NCBI RefSeq assembly: GCF_900112315.1
Contig: NZ_FOLL01000009.1
Coordinates: 62,001 to 126,000, forward strand
Origin: Parapedobacter composti
GTDB lineage: Bacteria; Bacteroidota; Bacteroidia; Sphingobacteriales; Sphingobacteriaceae
Reading direction: 5' to 3'
Length of the DNA: 64,000 nt
Position numbers and translations under genes: made by a program. The notes under the pieces are model-generated. The model saw only the letters and a program-made list of their open reading frames with translations, was not told the DNA's origin and ran no database searches. Shown piece after piece: positions 34,608-42,826 of this stretch. The first letter of the stretch is position 1. Every line of letters starts with the position of its first letter.

Positions 34608-35573
34608 ATGAAACCAATCGCCTTTCACGCATCCCACGAACAGTTCAGTCCATCGGCATTGTTACGTTATGCACTACTGGCACAACAAGCCGGATTCAAC
34701 GCGATCCATTCATCAGATCACTTTCAGCCGTGGAGTCATCGCCAAGGGCAAAGCGGCCATGCCTTCAGTTGGCTTGGCGCCGCTATGCAGCAATGCTCCC
34801 TTCCCTTCGGGTTGATATGTGCGCCCGGACCGCGCCACCATCCAGCAATAGTAGCACAATCCATCGCTACGCTAACGGAGTTATTTCCAGATCGGCTTTG
34901 GGTAGCACTCGGCAGCGGAGAAGCGATAAACGAGCGAATCACGGGACAACCCTGGCCATCCAAAACGCAACGCAACGAACGGCTGCTCGAGTGTTTTGAC
35001 ATTATCCATCGGTTGTTAGACGGCCAGACGGTTACTCACCGCGGCCGGGTCTGCGCAGAAGAAGCTCGGCTATATACGTTGCCGCGCGAGCGTCCGAGGC
35101 TATTGGGTGCAGCAATAACCGAAGAAACCGCCCATTGGATGGGAAGCTGGGCTGAAGGCTTATTAACAATAAGCCAACCGCCGGAAACGCTCGATCGGGT
35201 TATCACCCGGTTCCGCGATGGCGGCGGGGTGGATAAACCGGTATATGTTAAAGTGCAGTTATCTTATGCCCGAGATAAAGCCCAAGCCGTGGCCGGTGCA
35301 TTTGATCAATGGCGTACAAACATTTTCGACAGCTCCATACTGGCAGACCTTTGGAGGCCTGAACAATTTGAAAGCCTGGCAGCGTTCGTCAAACAATCGG
35401 ATCTCGAGCAATCCGTTCACATTTCAAACGATATCAACCAGCATGCAGAATGGCTTAACCAATACCTATCCATGGGCGTTGACGGTCTTATCCTGCACAA
35501 CGTAAACCGTGAGCAAGAGGCATTTATTGAAGATTTCGGCCAATCGGTCATCCCTCAACTGAAAACGGCTTAA
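34608..35573 (+). CDS. LLM-class (luciferase-like) flavin oxidoreductase, non-F420 type
   Basis: 321 residues of TIM-barrel luciferase-like fold: FHASHEQFSPSALLRYALLA, GFNAIHSSDHFQPWSHRQGQ, RLWVALGSGEAINERITGQP, HWMGSWAEGLLTISQ. It is close to F420-dependent dehydrogenases, but Bacteroidetes do not make F420; I recall a family of 'non-F420 flavinoid oxidoreductases' of this kind. FMN use is therefore inferred. Substrate unknown. Three bases after the TreS-like gene: a tight operon. Confidence 0.82.
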   Translation: MKPIAFHASHEQFSPSALLRYALLAQQAGFNAIHSSDHFQPWSHRQGQSGHAFSWLGAAMQQCSLPFGLICAPGPRHHPAIVAQSIATLTELFPDRLWVALGSGEAINERITGQPWPSKTQRNERLLECFDIIHRLLDGQTVTHRGRVCAEEARLYTLPRERPRLLGAAITEETAHWMGSWAEGLLTISQPPETLDRVITRFRDGGGVDKPVYVKVQLSYARDKAQAVAGAFDQWRTNIFDSSILADLWRPEQFESLAAFVKQSDLEQSVHISNDINQHAEWLNQYLSMGVDGLILHNVNREQEAFIEDFGQSVIPQLKTA

Positions 35574-35622
35574 TGTTTTAAAAACAAACCCATATATAGG
35601 TGGTTAAATTCTAAAAGTAGAT

Positions 35623-36588
35623 ATGATGGCACAAGCGGATAAACGGACAAACGTGGCGGCAGACGGCGCTTCCGGCGTAGAACAGATCACAAACGGTGTT
35701 TGGAGATTGCGGATTTTGTTTGTAAACGTATATTTTATTGCGGCCGACGACGGACAATGGGTCTTGGTTGATGCAGGGCTCAAAGGCTCATCACGAAAAA
35801 TCACCGAAGCTGCTGCCATACTTTTCGGCCATAACCGGCCACCCGCTGCGATTATTCTTACCCACGGGCATTTTGACCATATCGGCGCGTTGCCCCGTTT
35901 ATTGCAACGATGGGACTCGCCGGTATACGCCCATCCCTTGGAGTTGCCCTACCTTACCGGCCAAGCCGCCTACCCGCCAGCCGACCCGTTTGCCGGAGGC
36001 GGTATGATGAGCTGGGTATCCTTTTTATATCCCAATGAACCGATCAACTTGGGCAACCGGGTCGAAGCGCTATCGAAAGAAGGCAGTTTGCCTGTGCTAT
36101 CGAGATGGCGGTATATCCATACGCCCGGCCACGCCCCGGGGCACATCTCACTATTTCGCGATACCGACGGCATTCTTATCGCCGGCGATGCCTTCGTCAC
36201 CACCCGCCAGGAATCAGCGTTCTCAGTGCTGCTACAGAAAAAACAGGTGTCCGGTCCGCCGAGATATTTCACCTATGATTGGGAAGAAGCCGCAGCGTCC
36301 GTTAAAAAACTACAGCAACTCAATCCGCTTGTAGCCGTCACAGGTCATGGAAAACCCGTGAAGGGCAACGAACTGACCGATGGCCTCGCACACCTTGTCA
36401 GGCATTTCGACCGTATTGCGGTGCCAAAAGCAGGCCGATATGTAGATACCCCTCCAACCGTAAACCGGCGGGGAATCGTTCGGTTGCCCGCAAACAAACA
36501 TACTAGCCGGAATCGCCTGGTACTGGCATCGATAGGTATTGCTGTTGCCGCTGGATTAGCGCTTCTTTGGAAAGACCGTTTAAAGTAG
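35623..36588 (+). CDS. MBL-fold metallohydrolase with C-terminal membrane anchor
   Basis: 321 residues. The metallo-beta-lactamase core has the metal motif THGHFDHIGALP (HxHxDH), HTPGHAPGHISLF and GDAFVTTRQES, with a final VTGHGKP histidine. After ~residue 265 come a basic linker (NKHTSRNR) and a membrane helix LVLASIGIAVAAGLALLW at the C-terminus, an unusual addition. Probably cytosolic and tail-anchored. Substrate unknown. It starts 49 bp after the LLM gene; convergent with an SDR gene, 8 bp between stops. Confidence 0.88.
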   Translation: MMAQADKRTNVAADGASGVEQITNGVWRLRILFVNVYFIAADDGQWVLVDAGLKGSSRKITEAAAILFGHNRPPAAIILTHGHFDHIGALPRLLQRWDSPVYAHPLELPYLTGQAAYPPADPFAGGGMMSWVSFLYPNEPINLGNRVEALSKEGSLPVLSRWRYIHTPGHAPGHISLFRDTDGILIAGDAFVTTRQESAFSVLLQKKQVSGPPRYFTYDWEEAAASVKKLQQLNPLVAVTGHGKPVKGNELTDGLAHLVRHFDRIAVPKAGRYVDTPPTVNRRGIVRLPANKHTSRNRLVLASIGIAVAAGLALLWKDRLK

Positions 36589-36596
36589 TGATGGCT

Positions 36597-37373
36597 TCAG
36601 GCTCCTTGCCCCAAATGAATCATTAAGCCGCCGTCTACCGCATACGTCGCACCGGTCACATAGCCGCTGTCGGAAGAGGCTAAGAAGACAGCTACATTTG
36701 CCACGTCCTGTGGTTTGCCCGCCCGTTTCATCGGAATATGCTGTTCTTTCTCACGCCGCACAGCGTCATCCTCCACTGCTTCTTGGTTCATTTCGGTAAG
36801 TATCATCCCAGGCGCAATATTGTTTACCCGCACCTGTCGTTCAGCCAACTCCAGCGCCAAGCTGCGGCTAAAGTTTTTAATACCTGCTTTGGATGCGTTG
36901 TAATCAGCATTCCCAGCGGTGTTGACATCTTCGTGGATGGAACTGATGAAAATAATACTTCCCGCTGTTGACGAATCACTCCTTCTTCGAAGATACTCGC
37001 GGCAACAAAAGAACGGTCCATACAAGTTTGTTTTAATGCACCGGTCAAAAGTTTCCGTGTCCAGATCCGCGACCGGTATATTGCTCCCGTTGACACCCGC
37101 GTTATTTACTAAAATGTCCACACGTCCGTAGGCTTCGATAATCCGGTCAAACGCCCGGATCACCTGCGCTTCGTCGGTCACATCCAGTTGCAGGCAGATC
37201 GCCTCACCGCCCTGCGCCCTGATGTCTTCGGTGGTGCGCCTTCCCCCGTCCTCATCACTTCGATAAGTAACCACCACTTTGGCCCCTTCACCCGCATAAG
37301 CGAGTGCGATAGCCCGTCCGATACCTGAATCCGAACCAGTAATTAATGCAACTTTGTCCTTTAACTTATCCAT
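36597..37373 (-). CDS. SDR-family oxidoreductase (glucose-1-dehydrogenase-like)
   Basis: The ATG at 37373 is chosen since the fold begins right after it (MDKLKDKVALITGSDSGIGR); the frame extends to 37442 without coding character. 258 residues: TGSDSGIG, NNAGVNGSN, catalytic Ser in IFISSIHEDVN, YxxxK as YNASKAG, and the C-terminal AVFLASSDSGYVTGATYAVDGG typical of classical SDRs of the FabG/glucose-dehydrogenase type. Substrate unknown. Confidence 0.9.
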   Translation of the reverse strand: MDKLKDKVALITGSDSGIGRAIALAYAGEGAKVVVTYRSDEDGGRRTTEDIRAQGGEAICLQLDVTDEAQVIRAFDRIIEAYGRVDILVNNAGVNGSNIPVADLDTETFDRCIKTNLYGPFFCCREYLRRRSDSSTAGSIIFISSIHEDVNTAGNADYNASKAGIKNFSRSLALELAERQVRVNNIAPGMILTEMNQEAVEDDAVRREKEQHIPMKRAGKPQDVANVAVFLASSDSGYVTGATYAVDGGLMIHLGQGA

Positions 37374-37485
37374 TGCTGTTTTTTTTCTCGTTGATACGCT
37401 AAAAATAAACAGGAGACGACTCCCTTTGTTTGCGGCAAACAAAGGCCACTTATTGCGGTTAATTAAACATACCCCATTTTATGAT

Positions 37486-37692
37486 ATGCCTTCCAGTGTT
37501 ATCAGATATTTCGATTACCATGAAGTCCGCCATGAGCTGGTCATCACGTTTCAAACAGGAGCCGTTTATAAGTACCATGACGTACCCGAAGAAATTTACA
37601 TCGGACTTCAGAAAGCCCGGTCAAAAGGTAAATATTTCAACAAGCGCATCTCCGGCACATTTTCATTTGAACGGCTCTCACCTCCGGATTAG
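37486..37692 (+). CDS. KTSC-domain small protein
   Basis: 68 residues from the ATG at 37486; the upstream frame (to 37354) overlaps the divergent SDR gene. Seen: SVIRYFDYHEVRHELVITFQ, TGAVYKYHDVPEEIYIGL, and SKGKYFNKRISGTFSFERL. This matches the KTSC domain (PF13619), named for a lysyl-tRNA-synthetase C-terminal appendage; freestanding members have no assigned role. It converges on the DUF748 gene with 5 bp between stops. Confidence 0.8.
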   Translation: MPSSVIRYFDYHEVRHELVITFQTGAVYKYHDVPEEIYIGLQKARSKGKYFNKRISGTFSFERLSPPD

Positions 37693-37697
37693 TTGGG

Positions 37698-38828
37698 TTA
37701 ATCCGGCTTGAAAATCCCCTGCCTACCTGTCACTTCCTTCGGCGAATCGATGTTTATCTGATGATCCACACTCGGCATTAATGCCTCGATGAACGCATTC
37801 TTGATTAATTGCCATACGGCCTCCCATACCAATACGTTGGTTTCACCAAAGCTGCCTTCTATAGGTACACGTGTAGCCACCTGTTCGGCTTTCGGGTTTT
37901 CCAACAGCTGGGTTACCGCTTCCACGACAGCTTCTTTCGCTCGCTGGAAAAAGCCATCTTTCCGGTCTTCGGTTCCCATCACTTCCAGACCTTTGATAAT
38001 CGGCTTAACATAACCCTTATACCGGCCGCCATCAGCGGCAAACTCGGAATACAGACCGAAGGTACCCTGGCTAACATCAAACTTTCCATACGCAATAAAA
38101 AAGTCATTAAGCTCCGGAAGATTTGCACCCTCGATTTCTGCAGTCAGATCGAACGTGGGCCGCCGTGCCAATGCATCCAGTTCCATATAAAGAGTCAGCG
38201 TTCCGCCGTAAGCCTGGGCTTCCGCTTGCAGATTGGAAGGTAATTTTTCTCCTTTCCGGGCGGTATTTTTCAGATTTTCTGCAACGATATGTGCTTTCTC
38301 CAAAGCGATATCAACAATAGGCGACGTATTGCTGTCGATATAACGGATGCTCCCATTCCTGACCTCAAACCGGTTTACGCGCAGCGGCATGAAATCTCTG
38401 AGCAGCTGCCGGAAATCGTTAGTATCTCTCGCAACCGCATCCAGCTCTGCTTTATCCTTCGTAAAAATCAATTCAGGAGATTCAAATACCAACTCCCCCA
38501 CAAGCGCTCCCCGAAACAAGGATCGCCATTCAATAGACAGATCCGCCCGGTTTACACGGAAAAATTGAGCTTGATCGCCCGAAGCGGAGTCCACTTTGTT
38601 CAGGTAAAACTGGTTCAGTTGGTACGCGCCACGATACAAAGCAATATCAATATCAGCTACTTGTCCGTAGTATCCGTCCAGATTGGCCAAAGTGTTGTTG
38701 GCATACCGTAATACCATGGTGGGCAGCAGCAGCCGGAACACAATCAATAATAGCGCGATACCGGCCACAATACTGTATGCCCGTTTCCATTTGAAGTTTT
38801 TAGTGCTGCGTTGGTTATCCCTGTTCAT
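37698..38828 (-). CDS. DUF748 / AsmA-like envelope protein
   Basis: The frame runs to 38993, but that part overlaps the Rieske oxidoreductase gene; the ATG at 38828 is used. 376 residues: short basic N-terminus, one membrane helix (AYSIVAGIALLLIVFRLLL), then repetitive beta-rich periplasmic sequence: DIDIALYRGAYQLNQFYLNK, FFRVNRADLSIEWRSLFRGA, VNRFEVRNGSIRYIDSNTSP, ALEKAHIVAENLKN. This fits DUF748, related to AsmA/TamB bridge-like lipid-transfer proteins. It starts 14 bp after the upstream gene's stop, so probably the same transcript. Confidence 0.85.
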   Translation of the reverse strand: MNRDNQRSTKNFKWKRAYSIVAGIALLLIVFRLLLPTMVLRYANNTLANLDGYYGQVADIDIALYRGAYQLNQFYLNKVDSASGDQAQFFRVNRADLSIEWRSLFRGALVGELVFESPELIFTKDKAELDAVARDTNDFRQLLRDFMPLRVNRFEVRNGSIRYIDSNTSPIVDIALEKAHIVAENLKNTARKGEKLPSNLQAEAQAYGGTLTLYMELDALARRPTFDLTAEIEGANLPELNDFFIAYGKFDVSQGTFGLYSEFAADGGRYKGYVKPIIKGLEVMGTEDRKDGFFQRAKEAVVEAVTQLLENPKAEQVATRVPIEGSFGETNVLVWEAVWQLIKNAFIEALMPSVDHQINIDSPKEVTGRQGIFKPD

Positions 38829-38842
38829 ATGTATACCGATGC

Positions 38843-40408
38843 TCAATCGTGCACCAACGAAATGGGCTGCAAACCCTTCCTCGGCGGCCCGCTGAGCACG
38901 TTGCCGCGTACATCGTAACGCCCCCCATGGCAGGGGCAGTCCCAGCTTTTTTCCGCATCGTTCCAAGCTACGATACACCCCGCATGTGTACACACCGGGC
39001 TCAAAGCAATTACCTCCCCCTCATAGGATTTATATACTGCGATCTGTTGCTTTTCATAGTTTACAACCGTACCCGTTCCCGATGGCAGTTCAGCCAATTC
39101 GTTCAGTTGATTGATATGCACCCGATCAGCAACAAATCGGTAAGCCACATCTGCATTTTCCTTCAAAAAACTAGCAAAACCAGCAATCGGCTTTATGCGT
39201 GAGGGGGAAAACAGCTTTTCGTAGGGATTTTCCGCTCCCAAGATGACGTCCGTCAACAACATGCCCGAAAAACTGCCCAATACGATGCCATTGCCACTGA
39301 ATCCCGTAGCTACATAAGTGTCTTCATCGCCACCCGGCAGTTTGCCGATGTACGGCAAACCATCGGTAGGTTCAAAGTACTGTGCGGACCAGCGGTATTC
39401 AACCGATGACACTTTGAAATGCTTCCGGACATAAGCCTCCAACTCGCGGAACGCCGCGTGAGCATCGCCATGGCCGGTTTTATGATCAGCTCCTCCAACG
39501 ATAAGGTAAGGCACCCCGTCAATGGTGTGTGTCCGGAAATAATGATAAGGGTCTTTCATATCGTAGACCAGATCATCAGGATAATTGCCATTTTCAATCC
39601 GCACAGCCAGCACATAACTCCGGTAAGGTGCACACCGCAGATGCAAAATATTCAGTCCCGGAGGTACATGGGTGGCATATACCAACCGACGAGCCCGTAG
39701 CAAGCCATTACTGGTTTGGACACGGTGATACCCATCGTCATAAGCAGTATCTTCTACATGGGTGTTTTCCAACAAGATTCCACCACGCATCACAAACCGA
39801 TCGGCCAGTCCGTATACATACTTGAGCGGATGCATCTGCGCTTGCCGGTGAAATACGATGGCTTTGTGGAAATGGAGGGGTATGGACAGGCTTGCGGTCG
39901 GAGCAACGTCCACCCCTGCCCGTTGGGCCGCTGAAAAGATCTTGTCCAATAGCTCGGCCTCCTGCTCTGTCTCAGCAAACAATACACCATCTTTGTATTC
40001 AAAATCACAGTCGAGCTGATACGTAGCCACATTTCGGGCAACGGTGTCTATACCAACGCGCGTAGCCGCCGCCACCAACCGTGCACCGTCTTCGCCAAAA
40101 TCACTTTCAATGGTATGGTATGGAGTATCCAGCATCGTGTTGATATGAGCGGTAGTACCCCCTGTTGTACCAAAACCAACCTGGTGTGCCTCAGCAACAA
40201 CGCAATCCAGCCCTGCTTCCTGTAAACGCAGTGCGGTAGTTAGCCCTGTGATGCCGGCACCTACCACAATGACATCCCATAACTGGTCGGTCGCATCGGC
40301 GATGGTGGCCTGTGGCCTCGCCCCACTTAATTGTTGCCATACGCTGGGCAAGGCGCCGTCTCTGGGCGATGTGCCTGCGGTAGAATCGCTGTTGTGAATA
40401 GTCGCCAT
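38843..40408 (-). CDS. FAD oxidoreductase (DAO fold) with C-terminal Rieske domain
   Basis: 521 residues. DAO-type FAD domain: DVIVVGAGITGLTTALRLQE (~45-65), and GLPYIGKLPGGDEDTYVATG and FSGNGIVLGSFSGML near 370-400. Residues ~425-521 are a Rieske [2Fe-2S] domain with both cluster motifs: CTHAGCIV and CPCHGGRYD. No signal peptide. This family occurs across bacteria, often in stress clusters, without known substrate. Electrons from the amine- or alcohol-like substrate could pass from FAD to the cluster. Confidence 0.9.
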   Translation of the reverse strand: MATIHNSDSTAGTSPRDGALPSVWQQLSGARPQATIADATDQLWDVIVVGAGITGLTTALRLQEAGLDCVVAEAHQVGFGTTGGTTAHINTMLDTPYHTIESDFGEDGARLVAAATRVGIDTVARNVATYQLDCDFEYKDGVLFAETEQEAELLDKIFSAAQRAGVDVAPTASLSIPLHFHKAIVFHRQAQMHPLKYVYGLADRFVMRGGILLENTHVEDTAYDDGYHRVQTSNGLLRARRLVYATHVPPGLNILHLRCAPYRSYVLAVRIENGNYPDDLVYDMKDPYHYFRTHTIDGVPYLIVGGADHKTGHGDAHAAFRELEAYVRKHFKVSSVEYRWSAQYFEPTDGLPYIGKLPGGDEDTYVATGFSGNGIVLGSFSGMLLTDVILGAENPYEKLFSPSRIKPIAGFASFLKENADVAYRFVADRVHINQLNELAELPSGTGTVVNYEKQQIAVYKSYEGEVIALSPVCTHAGCIVAWNDAEKSWDCPCHGGRYDVRGNVLSGPPRKGLQPISLVHD

Positions 40409-40636
40409 AGTTCGTTCGTTTCTTTGATAACATGGAGCGATGGAGATTGTTTAGCATCGTTTTTCCAAAACTTTTGGCCGTTTCATTGTTTATCCATATA
40501 TTGGGAAACATAAGCGCAGACTAGCGCAGCCCTAATAATGCCACAGACCTCCTGCATTTGTCAGGCATTCACATTGCTATAGACAGGTTGTTTGCCCACA
40601 TGCGGGATGGCGCGCGGCCATACTAATTGAGGTAAC

Positions 40637-42826
40637 GTGAGTAAAACTATCATTGTATCAAACCGCCTGCCAATTAAGATCAAAGATGAAGGTGAGGGCT
40701 ATGCCTTGCAACCCAGTGAAGGCGGGCTGGCCACCGGACTCGCTTCCATCCATGCACAAGGTGAAAACAGTTGGATTGGCTGGCCGGGCGTTTCCATTGA
40801 CGACGAGGAGCAACAAATCTTTTTCCGATCCAAATTGAAGGAAAGCCGGCTGGTTCCGATTTTTTTGAGCGACAGAGAAATCAAGGGGTTCTACGAAGGC
40901 TTTTCAAATGAAGTACTGTGGCCCATTTTTCACTACATTCCACCTTATGCCAATTACGACCTGACCAATTGGGAAATTTACACGCGGGTCAATGAAAAGT
41001 TCCGCGACGTGGTACTTGAGCATGCTGATCCGGAAGATACCATTTGGATACATGACTATCAATTATTACTGCTACCGGGGCTACTTCGCGAAGCGCTTCC
41101 AGACGCGTCGATTGGCTTTTTCCAGCACATCCCTTTCCCTTCCCAGGAGCTTTTCAGGTTGATTCCTTGGCGCAGAGAGTTGCTGCAAGGTATGCTGGGG
41201 GCAGATCTGTTGGGTTTTCATACCTTTGACGATGTCCGCCATTTCATCAGTTCCGCCACCCGCCTTACGGCCACCAACAACAATTCCAACCGGCTTGAAG
41301 TTGAAGATCGAACGGTCTTTGCTGAACCGTTTCCCATGGGTATCGACAGCAGGCGGTTTTCGGCTTTGTCTTCAGATGAACGGGTATTGAAACGTGTGTC
41401 AGAGCTAAAGGCAACCTTCAAAGAACAAAAAATCGTACTCTCGATCGATAGGCTTGACTACAGCAAGGGCATTCTGCAACGGCTGGAAGCATTTGAACTA
41501 TTCCTGCAGCAGCATCCGCAATTCCACAAACAGGTTACGCTCTATATGGTGGTCGTCCCCTCTCGGGATACCGTACCCCAATACCGCGAACTGAAAGATC
41601 AGATAGATCGGGTCGTAGGCCATATCAATGGCCAATACGGGCAGTACGACTGGTATCCCGTTGCCTATTTCTACCACGGATATCCGGTTGAGGAAATCGC
41701 TGCGCTATACAACGCCGCAGACATCTGTCTGGTTACACCCATGCGCGACGGAATGAACCTGGTCAGCAAAGAGTATATCGCCAGCCGGAACGATGAAAAC
41801 GGCGTGTTGGTCCTGAGTGAGATGGCTGGTGCAGCCAAAGAACTGATTGACGCGTTAATTGTAAATCCCAATAATATCCATGATATTAGCAATGCCTTAT
41901 TTACGGCACTAAACATGCCTCCTGCGGAGATGAAACGGCGTATGGCCTCCATGCGCAAAATCGTGTTTAAGTTTAATGTACAGCATTGGGCAGCATTATT
42001 TATGAGTAGACTACAGGAAATAAAAAACGTACAATCGGCTACCCGGGCACGGCTTGTTGGTACCAGTATAGAGGCCGACATCGTCAACCGGTACCGCAAT
42101 GCCAGCAGCAGGCTGCTGCTGCTGGACTATGACGGCACGTTGGTGGGCTTTCAGGATGATATCGATAAGGCGTCACCTGATGACGAACTCTACGAATTGC
42201 TTGACGCACTCGAAGCCGATATCCATAACGACCTGGTCATTATTAGCGGCCGGAAGCATAGTACCCTCGAAAAATGGTTCCAAGGCCGACCATACAGTTT
42301 GGTTGCAGAGCATGGTGTTTGGACAAAGGAACCCGGTACCGACTGGCGCCTTAAAAGTGGGCTTTCCAACGCGTGGAAGGAGGAGGTAAGTACACTGATG
42401 GAATCGTATGCCGACCGCACACCGGGAGCGTTCGTCGAAGAAAAGAGTTTTTCGCTGGCTTGGCATTATCGCCGGGTGCAGCGAGATTTGGGCGCATTGC
42501 GCGCGCACGAATTAATAGATAGCCTGCGTGACTATTCCGCGGCATACGGGCTGCAGTTACTCGATGGCGATAAGGTGGTGGAGATACGCAGCGCCGAGGT
42601 CAACAAAGGCCGGGCTACCTTGGACATCCTCCACGAGAACCGGTATGATTTCATCCTTTCCATTGGTGATGACCGCACCGATGAAGATACTTTCCAGGCA
42701 CTCCCTCCCGATGCCTTTACCATCAAGGTGGGCACAGAAGTGTCAGCCGCCAAATACTACCTGAAACAGCAACAGGATGTCAGGCGCTTGCTTCGCAATT
42801 TGGTTACTATCTCACAGAGCCATTAA
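40637..42826 (+). CDS. otsAB: Fused trehalose-6-phosphate synthase / phosphatase
   Basis: 729 residues from a GTG at 40637 with a GAGGTAAC ribosome site. Residues 1-470 are OtsA (GT20): IVSNRLPIKI, GGLATGLA, SIGFFQHIPFPSQELFRLIP, SIDRLDYSKGILQRLEAFEL, TPMRDGMNLVSKEYIASR. Residues ~485-729 are OtsB (HAD): nucleophile D497 in LLLLDYDGTLVGF, VAEHGVWTK, GDDRTDEDTFQALP. It makes trehalose from UDP-glucose and glucose-6-phosphate via trehalose-6-phosphate in one protein, a domain order common in Bacteroidetes and eukaryotes. Its TAA stop shares the palindromic TTAA with the convergent GH15 gene. Confidence 0.95.
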   Translation: MSKTIIVSNRLPIKIKDEGEGYALQPSEGGLATGLASIHAQGENSWIGWPGVSIDDEEQQIFFRSKLKESRLVPIFLSDREIKGFYEGFSNEVLWPIFHYIPPYANYDLTNWEIYTRVNEKFRDVVLEHADPEDTIWIHDYQLLLLPGLLREALPDASIGFFQHIPFPSQELFRLIPWRRELLQGMLGADLLGFHTFDDVRHFISSATRLTATNNNSNRLEVEDRTVFAEPFPMGIDSRRFSALSSDERVLKRVSELKATFKEQKIVLSIDRLDYSKGILQRLEAFELFLQQHPQFHKQVTLYMVVVPSRDTVPQYRELKDQIDRVVGHINGQYGQYDWYPVAYFYHGYPVEEIAALYNAADICLVTPMRDGMNLVSKEYIASRNDENGVLVLSEMAGAAKELIDALIVNPNNIHDISNALFTALNMPPAEMKRRMASMRKIVFKFNVQHWAALFMSRLQEIKNVQSATRARLVGTSIEADIVNRYRNASSRLLLLDYDGTLVGFQDDIDKASPDDELYELLDALEADIHNDLVIISGRKHSTLEKWFQGRPYSLVAEHGVWTKEPGTDWRLKSGLSNAWKEEVSTLMESYADRTPGAFVEEKSFSLAWHYRRVQRDLGALRAHELIDSLRDYSAAYGLQLLDGDKVVEIRSAEVNKGRATLDILHENRYDFILSIGDDRTDEDTFQALPPDAFTIKVGTEVSAAKYYLKQQQDVRRLLRNLVTISQSH

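Noticed and set aside
38829-38993. N-terminal extension of the DUF748 gene
   Set aside because: Falls inside the Rieske domain gene in another frame; the membrane anchor starts after the ATG at 38828.
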